64,000 nt of DNA from Methylobacterium nodulans ORS 2060 (GTDB taxonomy: Bacteria > Pseudomonadota > Alphaproteobacteria > Rhizobiales > Beijerinckiaceae): contig NC_011894.1 of NCBI RefSeq assembly GCF_000022085.1, positions 460,501 through 524,500 on the forward strand. Reading direction: 5' to 3'. This document shows positions 26,061-34,238 of the stretch, in pieces. The stretch's first letter is position 1, and every line of letters begins with the position of its first letter. The notes below the pieces were generated by a model that saw only the letters and a list, made by a program, of their open reading frames with translations, had not been told where the DNA came from and ran no database searches. A program made the position numbers and the translations under genes.

Positions 26061-26858
26061 CTACTCGCCGTCGATGCGCCTGCCGATCAGCGCGATCGCG
26101 CGCTGGTAGACGGAAGCCGAGTTCCAGCCCTGGATCGCCGAGAAGTTCGGCTCGCCCGGCTGATAGCCGGCCCCGCGCTGCCAGCCATGGGCGCGCAGGA
26201 AGTTCGCGGTCGCGTTGAGGGCGTTCGGCACGCTGTCGAGGCTGCCGCCCGTGCCGTAGTTCAGAATGCTCTTCGGCAGGAACTGCGTGTGGCCGACCTC
26301 GCCGTGGGCCGCGCCGCGGGTGCTCGGCGAGAGGATGCCCCGGTCGACCAGGGTGAGCGCGGCATAGAGCTGGTCGGTGAAGTAGGCGGAGCGGCGGCAA
26401 TCATAGGCCAGGGTCGCCACGGCCGACAGGGTGTTGACGTTGCCCCGGCTCGCGCCGAAGCCCGTCTCCATGCCCCAGATCGCCAGGAGCGGCCCGGGCG
26501 GCACGCCATAGCGCTGCTCGATCGAGGCGAAGAGCGCCGCGTTGGACTGCTTGAGCGCCCGCCCGCGCGACACGATGGCCGGGCCGCCGCGCTTGGCCAG
26601 GAACTGATCGAGCGAGAGGCGGAAGCTCTTCTGGCCCCGATCCGCCGCGATGGTCGCCGAGGAATAGGAGGTGCCCATCAGGGCCGAGACGCCCGTCGCG
26701 CCCACCCGTCCCCGCGCCTCTTCGGCGAATTCCCGCTTCCACGCCTCGAACCCGGCGGGGCCGTTGCCGCATTGCGCAGCCTGCGCGGCATGGGCCGTGA
26801 ACACGAAGGCCGCGAAACCCGCCGCGACCAAGGGCCTTCCGTACCCGCAATTGATCAT
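26061..26858 (-). CDS. Lytic murein transglycosylase (MltB-like, SLT_2 domain)
   Basis: 265 aa with signal peptide (GRPLVAAGFAAFVFTAHAAQA). The domain starts with FEAWKREFAEEARGRVG and includes catalytic Glu in WGMETGFGASRGNVN, followed by TLAYDCRRSAYFTDQL, GAAHGEVGHTQFLPKS and NALNATANFLRAHGW. This is the MltB family, which cleaves the MurNAc-GlcNAc bond to give anhydro-MurNAc. It is shorter than E. coli MltB and lacks a lipobox, so it is probably a soluble periplasmic enzyme. It is convergent with the Tlde1-domain gene. Confidence 0.93.
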   Translation of the reverse strand: MINCGYGRPLVAAGFAAFVFTAHAAQAAQCGNGPAGFEAWKREFAEEARGRVGATGVSALMGTSYSSATIAADRGQKSFRLSLDQFLAKRGGPAIVSRGRALKQSNAALFASIEQRYGVPPGPLLAIWGMETGFGASRGNVNTLSAVATLAYDCRRSAYFTDQLYAALTLVDRGILSPSTRGAAHGEVGHTQFLPKSILNYGTGGSLDSVPNALNATANFLRAHGWQRGAGYQPGEPNFSAIQGWNSASVYQRAIALIGRRIDGE

Positions 26859-27131
26859 CGAATACTCCCCTTTGGGCAGCGAACGAGCGAACCACCCATC
26901 TTCGGGTGCTACTTAACCGCTCCAGCGGCCAAGGCTACAGCCCGGACATCCGCGGATCGTCTTCACGCTCCATGCCGAGGACGATGTGCGGCCGCTGTTG
27001 TGCCGGCGCATCGCCGCTCCTCGACCGGTCGAGCGCCGCGCCCGCGAAGCCGCCGGCGCGATCGCGCGGCGCCTGCTTCGCCCGCCGAGACGGATCGCGG
27101 ACCGGGGCTGTTCGGCGCGCGAAAGGAACTT

Positions 27132-27152
27132 ACATACGGTTGGGATGTATGT
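27132..27152 (+). promoter_or_regulatory. Inverted repeat before the glycan cluster (gene-free 26859-27195)
   Basis: ACATAC-N9-GTATGT forms an inverted repeat 44 bp before the first glycan-cluster gene. The 337-bp gap shows no supported gene; its left part (26870-26940) is comparatively AT-rich and is probably promoter DNA for the leftward transglycosylase gene. An operator role is inferred only from symmetry and position. Confidence 0.3.
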
Positions 27153-27195
27153 CTCTGGATCCCGCCAAAGGGGTCGGCAGCCGAAGGGCGTATGC

Positions 27196-28314
27196 GTGTC
27201 GCAGAGCATCCTGATCACCGGCGGAGCCGGTTTCATCGGCCGGGCCGTCGCCCGGGCGCTGGTCGCACGGGGCGACCGGGTTCGTGTCCTCGACAGTCTG
27301 ATCGATCAGGTGCATGGCGGCCTCGGCCGGCCGGACGATCTGCCGGATGCGGTCGACCTGCGCCGGGGCGACGTGCGCGACCCGGCCGCCGTGGCGCAGT
27401 CGCTGATCGGCATCGACAAGGTCATCCACCTCGCCGCCGAGGTCGGCGTGGGGCAGAGCATGTACGCGGTCGAGCGCTACGTCTCGGTCAACGACCTCGG
27501 CACGGCGGTGCTGTTCCAGGCGCTGATCGAGCGGCCGGTGCAGCGGGTCGTCGTCGCCTCCTCCATGAGCGTCTACGGCGAGGGGCTCTACCGCGACTCG
27601 GAGGGGGCGCTCATCGAGGACGTGGCGCGCCAGCCCCGCTCCGGCCCGGAGGCGCCCTGGGATCCGCTCGATGCGCGGGGCCGCCCGCTCAAGCCCGTCC
27701 CGACGCCCGAGTGGAAACGCCCGGCCCTCGCCTCGGTCTATGCCCTGTCGAAATACGCGCAGGAGCGCCTGACCCTGATGCTCGCCCCCGCCTACGGCAT
27801 GGAGGGCGTGGCTTTGCGGCTATGGAATGCCTACGGGCCGGGCCAAGCGCTCTCGAACCCCTATACGGGGGTGCTGGCGATCTTCGCCTCGCGGCTCCAC
27901 AACGGGGCCGCGCCGGTGATCTTCGAGGATGGCCACCAGCTGCGCGACTTCGTGCAGGTCGACGACGTGGCGCAGGCCTTCCTCCTCGCCCTCGACCGGC
28001 GCGAGGCCGCGGGTCAGGTCTACAATATCGGCTCGGGCGAGTACCGCTCGGTGCGCGAGGTGGCGACCCTGCTCGCCCGCGCCATGGGCCGCACCGACAT
28101 CGTCCCGGAGATCGCCGGCAAGATGCGGGCCGGGGACATCCGCCACTGCATCCCGGATATCGGCAAGGCCAAGGCCGAGCTCGGCTATGCGCCCCGGCGC
28201 GACTTCGCGGACGGCCTTGCGGAACTCGCCGCCTGGGTGGCCGCGCAGCAGGATGCGCAGGACCGCGTCGCCGAGGCGCGCCGCGAACTCGAGAAGCGCG
28301 GGCTCGTCGCATGA
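27196..28314 (+). CDS. NAD-dependent sugar epimerase/dehydratase (extended SDR)
   Basis: A 372-aa cytoplasmic extended SDR acting on a nucleotide sugar. Residues 5-15 hold ILITGGAGFIG; catalytic Ser lies in VVASSMSVYGEG and YxxxK in YALSKYAQE, followed by RLWNAYGPGQ. A GTG start at 27196 with GAAGGG seven bases upstream places the Rossmann motif at the normal distance; ATG 27145 is an alternative. It is the first gene of the glycan cluster and overlaps the next SDR by ATGA. The particular sugar (e.g. UDP-GlcNAc/glucose epimerase-like) cannot be decided. Confidence 0.88.
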   Translation: MSQSILITGGAGFIGRAVARALVARGDRVRVLDSLIDQVHGGLGRPDDLPDAVDLRRGDVRDPAAVAQSLIGIDKVIHLAAEVGVGQSMYAVERYVSVNDLGTAVLFQALIERPVQRVVVASSMSVYGEGLYRDSEGALIEDVARQPRSGPEAPWDPLDARGRPLKPVPTPEWKRPALASVYALSKYAQERLTLMLAPAYGMEGVALRLWNAYGPGQALSNPYTGVLAIFASRLHNGAAPVIFEDGHQLRDFVQVDDVAQAFLLALDRREAAGQVYNIGSGEYRSVREVATLLARAMGRTDIVPEIAGKMRAGDIRHCIPDIGKAKAELGYAPRRDFADGLAELAAWVAAQQDAQDRVAEARRELEKRGLVA

Positions 28315-29405
28315 CCAGCCCGGGCGGATTGCGGCCGATCCTCATCACGGGAGGGGCCGGCTTCATCGGCGCGAACCTCGCGGACGCGCTCGCGGCCGAG
28401 GGCCGCGACGTTCTGATCTACGACGCCCTGCTGAGGCCGGGCGTCGAGGCCAATCTCGACTGGCTGAAGCGCCGCCACCCGGACCGGATCTCGGCCGTCG
28501 TGGCGGATGTGCGCGACACTGCCGCCCTGGCCGCGGCGGCGGGCGATGCGGCGGCCGTGTTCCACTTCGCCGCCCAGGTCGCCGTGACCACGAGCCTCGT
28601 CGAACCGGCGACGGATTTCGACGTGAATCTCGGGGCGACCCTGCAGCTGCTGGAGGCCCTGCGCCGCCGCCCCGATCCCGCCCCCCTGATCTTCGCCTCG
28701 ACCAACAAGGTCTACGGCGACCTCGCCGACCTCGCCTTCCGGCGCGAGGGGGAGGCCTACCGGCCCGCGGACGAGACCCTGCACCGCCACGGGATCGGCG
28801 AGGACCGCCCCCTCGACTTCCACACGCCCTATGGCTGTTCGAAGGGTGGCGCCGACCAGTACGTGCTCGACTACGCCCGCAGCTTCGGGGTGCCGACCTG
28901 CGTGATGCGCATGAGCTGCATCTACGGCCCGCGGCAGATGGGCACCGAGGACCAGGGCTGGGTGGCGCATTTCCTGATCCGGGCCCTGGCGGAGCAGCCC
29001 ATCGCCATCTACGGCGACGGCTACCAAGTGCGCGACATCCTCCACGTCGCCGATGCGGTCGCCGCCTACCGGGCGGCGCTGGCGCGGATCGGGCAGGTGA
29101 GCGGCCGGGCCTACAATCTGGGCGGTGGGCCTGCGAATGCCGTCAGCCTGCGGCAGGTGCTCGGCGCGATCCGCGACCTCGTCGCGCAGCCGCTCGACCT
29201 CTCCTTCCACGACTGGCGGGCCGGGGACCAGCGCTACTACGTGTCGGATACCCGCCGCGCCGCGGCCGATCTCGGGCTCGACGCCCCGATCGCCTGGCGG
29301 ACCGGGCTGCGCGACCTCGCCCGCTGGCTCGCCGAGGCTCGCGGCCTCGTGCTGCCGGAGGAGTCCGCGCCACGCCGCCTGGCCGCCTCGGTATCCTCCG
29401 CTTAA
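28311..29405 (+). CDS. NAD-dependent epimerase, CDP-paratose 2-epimerase-like
   Basis: A 364-aa extended SDR. It has ILITGGAGFIGANLADAL, the catalytic Thr in FASTNKVYGDL and YGCSKGGADQYVLDYAR. The pair T-N-K-V-Y-G and MRMSCIYGPRQMG resembles CDP-paratose/tyvelose epimerases and related sugar epimerases. Coupled to the preceding SDR (ATGA overlap), it probably makes a nucleotide-sugar donor for the glycosyltransferases downstream. Confidence 0.87.
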   Translation: MTSPGGLRPILITGGAGFIGANLADALAAEGRDVLIYDALLRPGVEANLDWLKRRHPDRISAVVADVRDTAALAAAAGDAAAVFHFAAQVAVTTSLVEPATDFDVNLGATLQLLEALRRRPDPAPLIFASTNKVYGDLADLAFRREGEAYRPADETLHRHGIGEDRPLDFHTPYGCSKGGADQYVLDYARSFGVPTCVMRMSCIYGPRQMGTEDQGWVAHFLIRALAEQPIAIYGDGYQVRDILHVADAVAAYRAALARIGQVSGRAYNLGGGPANAVSLRQVLGAIRDLVAQPLDLSFHDWRAGDQRYYVSDTRRAAADLGLDAPIAWRTGLRDLARWLAEARGLVLPEESAPRRLAASVSSA

Positions 29406-29502
29406 CCAGGATCGGGGCACAAGCCCTTGTCGCCGAACGCCGCTCCGCCAGATCTCTCCAGATCGTCACCCCAGTATTCCCCAGGCGTCAGGACCTCCAT
29501 CG

Positions 29503-30801
29503 GTGAGAATATCCCTCGTTAATCCGACCTGGACCTTCACGCAGAGCATCTATTTCGGCTGCCGGGAACCCCACCTGCCGATCGAGCTCGGGGCCTGCAA
29601 GGTGCTGTTGGAAGCGGCCGGGCATGATGTGCTGATGCTCGACGGAGCCCTGGACGGGCTCTCGCTCGAGGAGCTGGCGGACCGCGTGGCGGATTTCCGC
29701 CCCGCCATGACCGTGGTGACGACGGCGCCGACCTACCTGTTCTGGCGCTGCGCGCAGCCGGAGCTGCGGGTTCCGCGGGCCTTCCTCGACGCGCTCGGGG
29801 AGCGCGGGGGCAGGACCGTCGTGGTCGGCCCGCACGGCTCGGTGACGCCCGAGACGGCGCTCACCAAGCTCGGCTGCGACTTCGTGGTCCGGGGCGAATG
29901 CGAGGAGGTCGTCGCGGCTTTGGCCTCGGGCGGCCTGGAGCGGCCGGATCGCGTGCCCGCCCTGGCCTACCGGGACGGCCTGGAGATCACCGTCACGGGC
30001 GGACCGGCCGCGGCGCGCTTCGCCGATCTCCCGGCCCTCTCCTGGCCGGAGGCGTGGATCGCCCGCCACCATCATCATCACCACCGCTTCGACCGCGCGC
30101 CGGACGGGCCGGGTGCGGAAGTGGAGGCGTCGCGGGGCTGCCCCTATACCTGCACCTTCTGCGCCAAGATCGATTTCCGCGACAAGTACCGGCGCCGCGA
30201 CCTCACCATCATCCTGGAGGAGATCGACCGCCTGATCGCGCAGGGCGTGACCTACCTCTACTTCATCGACGAGATCTTCCTGCCGCAGAAGCCGCTCCTC
30301 GAAGCGCTCGTCGGCCGAGCGGTGTCGTTCGGGGTGCAGACCCGCATCGACCTGTGGAAGCCCGACATGCTCGACCTCCTGGGCGCGGCGGGCTGCGTCT
30401 CCATCGAGGCGGGGGTGGAGAGCCTGACCGAGGAGGGCCGGGCCCTGCTCGACAAGAACTGCCGCGTGTCGACGGACGACCTCGCCGAGCGCCTGATCCA
30501 CGCCCGGCGCTCGGTGCCCTTCGTGCAGGCGAACCTGATCAAGGTCGCGGGCGACGACCCCGCCCTGGTGGCGGCGTGGCGCGAGCGCCTGCAGGCCGCC
30601 GGCGTCTGGGCCAACGACCCGGTACCCCTCTATCCCTACCCCTCCTCGCCGGATTACCGCCGCCTCTGGGGCGAGCCGGACGGCCGCGCCTGGGAGCGGG
30701 CGCATGCCCATTACCTCGCCGAGTTCGACCGCTTCAGCGACATCCAGGACGAGCGGCCGGCCCCGTTGACCGAACTGGAATCCGCATGCTGCCCGGCCTG
30801 A
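29503..30801 (+). CDS. B12-binding-type radical SAM protein in an oligosaccharide cluster
   Basis: 432 aa. An N-terminal Rossmann-like B12-binding-type domain (~1-150: ISLVNPTWTFTQSIYFGCREPHLPIELG, VVGPHGSVTPE) lacks the canonical DxHxxG cobalamin loop. The radical SAM core follows with Cx3Cx2C in CPYTCTFC and downstream YFIDEIFLP and SIEAGVESLTEEGR. These enzymes methylate or rearrange unactivated carbons. Family members I recall (B12_rSAM_oligo) sit in proteobacterial oligosaccharide clusters with the same neighbours, which fits here. Start is GTG 29503 with AGGA upstream. A run of six His occurs at ~residues 189-194. Confidence 0.88.
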   Translation: MRISLVNPTWTFTQSIYFGCREPHLPIELGACKVLLEAAGHDVLMLDGALDGLSLEELADRVADFRPAMTVVTTAPTYLFWRCAQPELRVPRAFLDALGERGGRTVVVGPHGSVTPETALTKLGCDFVVRGECEEVVAALASGGLERPDRVPALAYRDGLEITVTGGPAAARFADLPALSWPEAWIARHHHHHHRFDRAPDGPGAEVEASRGCPYTCTFCAKIDFRDKYRRRDLTIILEEIDRLIAQGVTYLYFIDEIFLPQKPLLEALVGRAVSFGVQTRIDLWKPDMLDLLGAAGCVSIEAGVESLTEEGRALLDKNCRVSTDDLAERLIHARRSVPFVQANLIKVAGDDPALVAAWRERLQAAGVWANDPVPLYPYPSSPDYRRLWGEPDGRAWERAHAHYLAEFDRFSDIQDERPAPLTELESACCPA

Positions 30802-31946
30802 CCGCCGCGCGCCCGCGCGCTCCCTCCCTCAACCTGTTCATGACCGCGGATGCGGTCGGCGGCGTCTGGCAATACGCCCTCGACCTCTGCCTCGACCTCG
30901 AGCGCCGCGGCCTCGGCATCACCCTCGCGGTGCTGGGGCCTGAGCCGAGCGTCGACCAGCTGCGCGCCGCGCGTGCCATCCGGGGGCTCGACCTGCGGGT
31001 GATGGACGTGCCCCTCGACTGGACGGCGCTCACCCGCAGCGAGGTCGAGACCGCCGCCTGGCGGGTCGCCCGCGAGGCCGAGCGGGCCGGCGCCGATCTC
31101 GTCCATCTCAACAGCCCGGCGCTCGCGGCCATCGCGCTGTTCCCGGTTCCGATTGTGGCGGTGGCGCATTCCTGCGTCGCCACTTGGTGGGCTTCCATGC
31201 GCGGCGGGCCGCTGCCGCCCGACCTCGCCTGGCGGGCCGCCCTTGCCGGCGAGGGCTACCGACGGGCCGCCGCGGTGCTGAGCCCTACCCGCGCCTTCGC
31301 GGAGGCGACCGCCGCCACCTACGCGCTCCCGGCCCTGCCCTGGGTCGTGCCGAACGGCCGTCGCAGCCCGGCCGAGCGCGGCCACCGCACGCCGCGCGGT
31401 GCCGCCGCCTCGCCCTTCGCCTTCACGGCCGGCCGCCTCTGGGACGAGGGCAAGAACGCCGCGACCCTCGACCGGGTCGCGGCCCGCCTCGCCCCGCGCC
31501 CCTTTCTGGCCGCCGGTCCGCTCGACGGCCCCAACGCCGCCTGCTTCGCCCCCCGGCATCTGCGCTGCCTCGGGCGGCTGACCGATCAGGACATGGCGCG
31601 CTGGCTTGCGGGCGCGCCGATCTACGTCTCGGCGGCCCGCTACGAGCCCTTCGGCCTCGGCGTGCTGGAGGCCGCGAGCGCGGCCTGCGCCCTCGTCCTC
31701 TCGGATATCCCGACCTTCCGCGAGCTCTGGGACGACGCCGCGATCTTCATCGATCCGGACGACGATGCGGGCTTTGCCGCCGCGATCGAACTCGTGGCGG
31801 GAGATCCGGCAATCCGCGCCCGGCTCGGCGCCGAGGCGAAGGTGCGGGCGGACGCCCTCACGGTCGAGGCGATGGGGGCGGGCGTGCTCGCCGCCTATCA
31901 GGCCGTGCTCGGCGAGACGCCCCGGCGCGCCGGAGCGCCCGCGTGA
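30786..31946 (+). CDS. GT4-family glycosyltransferase
   Basis: 386 aa with two Rossmann domains. The N-terminal domain begins NLFMTADAVGGVWQYALDLC, a motif typical of GT-B enzymes that bind donors after a Gly-rich loop. The C-terminal domain has FTAGRLWDEGKN, IYVSAARYEPFGLGVLEAAS (the E-x7-E-type nucleotide-sugar site) and LVLSDIPTFRELW. It transfers a sugar in glycan assembly on the cytoplasmic face. ATG at 30786 overlaps the upstream gene by 16 bp; ATG at 30840 is a possible shorter start. Confidence 0.9.
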   Translation: MLPGLTAARPRAPSLNLFMTADAVGGVWQYALDLCLDLERRGLGITLAVLGPEPSVDQLRAARAIRGLDLRVMDVPLDWTALTRSEVETAAWRVAREAERAGADLVHLNSPALAAIALFPVPIVAVAHSCVATWWASMRGGPLPPDLAWRAALAGEGYRRAAAVLSPTRAFAEATAATYALPALPWVVPNGRRSPAERGHRTPRGAAASPFAFTAGRLWDEGKNAATLDRVAARLAPRPFLAAGPLDGPNAACFAPRHLRCLGRLTDQDMARWLAGAPIYVSAARYEPFGLGVLEAASAACALVLSDIPTFRELWDDAAIFIDPDDDAGFAAAIELVAGDPAIRARLGAEAKVRADALTVEAMGAGVLAAYQAVLGETPRRAGAPA

Positions 31947-33055
31947 GGATCGTCGTCTTCACGCATTCCCTGCGCTCGTGCTGGAACCATGGCAACGCGC
32001 ATTTTCTGCGCGGCACCCTGCGCGAGTTGATCGCGCTCGGCCACGACGTAGCGGTGCACGAGCCCGCGGGCGCCTGGAGCCTCGCCAATCTCGTCGCCGA
32101 TCACGGCGAGGCCGGCGCGGCCGCCTCGCTCGGGCCCTATCCGGAGCTGTCCTCGCGGATCGACCCACCGGGCTTCGACCCGGCGGAGGCCCTCGACGGG
32201 GCGGATCTCGTCCTCGTCCACGAGTGGAACGAGCCGGCCCTCGTCGCCCGCATCGGCGCGCTCCGCAAGGCGGGCGGACGCTTCACGCTCCTGTTCCACG
32301 ACACGCATCATCGGGCGGTGAGCGAGCCCGCCGCCATGCGGGCCTACGACCTCTCGGGCTATGACGGCGTGCTGGCCTTCGGGGAGACGCTGGCCGCCGT
32401 CTATCGCGGCTGGGGCTGGGGCAGCTGCGTCTTCGTCTGGCACGAGGCCGCCGACACCAGGCTGTTCCGCCCGCCGGCGCAGGAGACGGGCCGCGCCGGC
32501 CTGGTCTGGATCGGCAACTGGGGCGACGGCGAGCGCAGCGCCGAGCTCGAATCCTTCCTGTTCCGCCCGGCCCGCGATGCCGGCCTGTCCCTCGACGTCT
32601 GGGGCGTGCGCTATCCCGACGAGGCCCGCGCCGCCCTCGACCGCTATGGCGCCCGCTATCGCGGCTGGCTGCCGAATGCCCGCGCGCCGGAGGTCTTCGC
32701 CCGGCATCTCGCCACGATCCATGTGCCGCGGCGCTTCTACGTCGAGGCGCTGCCCGGCATCCCGACGATCCGGGTGTTCGAGGCGCTGGCCTGCGGCATC
32801 CCTCTCGTCTCGGCGCCCTGGCGCGACAGCGAGGGCCTGTTCACGCCCGGCCGCGACTTCCTGATGGCCGGGGACGAGGCCGCGATGGGCCGGCATCTGC
32901 GGGCCCTGCGCGACGATCCTGCGCTTCGCGCGGAGATCGCCGCTCACGGCCTCGCGACGATTCGCGCCCGCCATACCTGCGCCCACCGGGCCGCGGAACT
33001 CATGGCGGTGGCGGAGCGTCTCGCGGGACCACTAAGCCTGAAGGCAGCCGGATGA
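31943..33055 (+). CDS. CgeB-like glycosyltransferase (copy 1 of 3)
   Basis: 370 aa, GT-B fold, with the opening VVFTHSLRSCWNHGNAHFLRGTLREL and C-terminal PGIPTIRVFEALACGIPLVSAPW..EGLFTPGRDFLMA pattern of CgeB/DUF3880 glycosyltransferases. It shares with the next two genes a start resembling 'WxxGxAxxxRxLxxxLxxxGHxVxxxE'. GTG start overlaps the GT4 stop by 4 bp. A GT acting on the same glycan is likely; donor and acceptor unknown. Confidence 0.86.
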   Translation: MRIVVFTHSLRSCWNHGNAHFLRGTLRELIALGHDVAVHEPAGAWSLANLVADHGEAGAAASLGPYPELSSRIDPPGFDPAEALDGADLVLVHEWNEPALVARIGALRKAGGRFTLLFHDTHHRAVSEPAAMRAYDLSGYDGVLAFGETLAAVYRGWGWGSCVFVWHEAADTRLFRPPAQETGRAGLVWIGNWGDGERSAELESFLFRPARDAGLSLDVWGVRYPDEARAALDRYGARYRGWLPNARAPEVFARHLATIHVPRRFYVEALPGIPTIRVFEALACGIPLVSAPWRDSEGLFTPGRDFLMAGDEAAMGRHLRALRDDPALRAEIAAHGLATIRARHTCAHRAAELMAVAERLAGPLSLKAAG

Positions 33056-33140
33056 GGAGGGAGTTGGTGGAACCGAGGATCATGCGCAGGCCGAACTCCC
33101 CCTCTCCCGTGCCCCCTCCTGCCGCGGGGGCGCCGGCCCG

Positions 33141-34238
33141 ATGAGCACCATCGCCTTCTACGGCTCCAGCCTCCTCTCCTCCTACTGGAACGGTGCGGCC
33201 ACCTACTACCGCGGCCTGATCCGCGACCTCGCGCGGCGGGGCTGGCGGACGACCTTCTACGAGCCCGACGCCTTCGACCGGCAGCGGCACCGGGACATCG
33301 ACCCGCCGGACTGGGCCTCCGTCACGGTCTATCCGGCGACCGAGGAGGCCGCGCGGGCGGTGATTGCGCAGGCCGCCCGGGCGGACGTGGTGGTGAAGGC
33401 CTCCGGCGTCGGCGTGTTCGACGACCTGCTGCTCGCGGGCGTGACCGCGGCGGCCCGGCCCGATGCCGTGCGGCTGTTCTGGGACGTCGATGCCCCCGCA
33501 ACCCTGGCCGAGCTGCGGACCGCGCCCGATCATCCGCTGCGCCGCACCCTCCCCGCCCTCGACCTCGTCCTGACCTATGGCGGCGGGCCGCCGGTGGTGG
33601 AGGCCTACGAGGAGTTCGGCGCGCGCCGCTGCGTCCCGGTCTACAACGCCCTCGACCCGGACACCCACCATCCCGTGCCGGCGGACCCGCGCTTCGCCGC
33701 CGATCTCTCCTTCCTCGGCAACCGCCTGCCGGACCGGGAGGCCCGGGTCGACGAGTTCTTCCTGCGGCCCGCCGAGCGCCTGCCGGACCGGGCCTTCCTG
33801 ATCGGCGGCAACGGCTGGGATTCGCGGGCGCTGCCTGCCAATGTCCGCCACATCGGCCACGTCTCGACCCGCGACCACAACGCCTTCAACGTGACGCCCC
33901 GGGCGGTGCTGAACATCGCCCGGGACTCGATGGCGGCGACGGGCTGGTCGCCGGCCACCCGGGTGTTCGAGGCCGCGGGCGCCGGGGCCTGCCTCATCAC
34001 CGACGCCTGGGTCGGCCTCGACATGTTCCTCAAGGCCGACGAGGAGGTGCTGGTCGCCCGCGACGGCGCGGACGTGGCCGAGCACGTCGCCGCATTGACC
34101 CCGCAGCGCGCCGCCTCCATCGGCGCGGCGGGCCGCCGGCGCATCCTCGCGGAGCACACCTATGCGCGGCGCGGCGCTGAGGTCGACGCCATCCTGCGGG
34201 CGGCGCTCGCTTCGAGGCGCGCGAGGAGCGTCGCGTGA
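33141..34238 (+). CDS. CgeB-like glycosyltransferase (copy 2 of 3)
   Basis: 365 aa. N-terminus AFYGSSLLSSYWNGAATYYRGLIRDL, central RLFWDVDAPATLAELR and YGGGPPVVEAYEEFG, C-terminal ATRVFEAAGAGACLITDAWVGLDMF. It is most similar to copy 3 and clearly paralogous to it. The 85-bp spacer before it holds half of the CCCCCTCTCCCG stem-loop core (33100-33111) but no matching arm. It overlaps copy 3 by 4 bp. Confidence 0.86.
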   Translation: MSTIAFYGSSLLSSYWNGAATYYRGLIRDLARRGWRTTFYEPDAFDRQRHRDIDPPDWASVTVYPATEEAARAVIAQAARADVVVKASGVGVFDDLLLAGVTAAARPDAVRLFWDVDAPATLAELRTAPDHPLRRTLPALDLVLTYGGGPPVVEAYEEFGARRCVPVYNALDPDTHHPVPADPRFAADLSFLGNRLPDREARVDEFFLRPAERLPDRAFLIGGNGWDSRALPANVRHIGHVSTRDHNAFNVTPRAVLNIARDSMAATGWSPATRVFEAAGAGACLITDAWVGLDMFLKADEEVLVARDGADVAEHVAALTPQRAASIGAAGRRRILAEHTYARRGAEVDAILRAALASRRARSVA

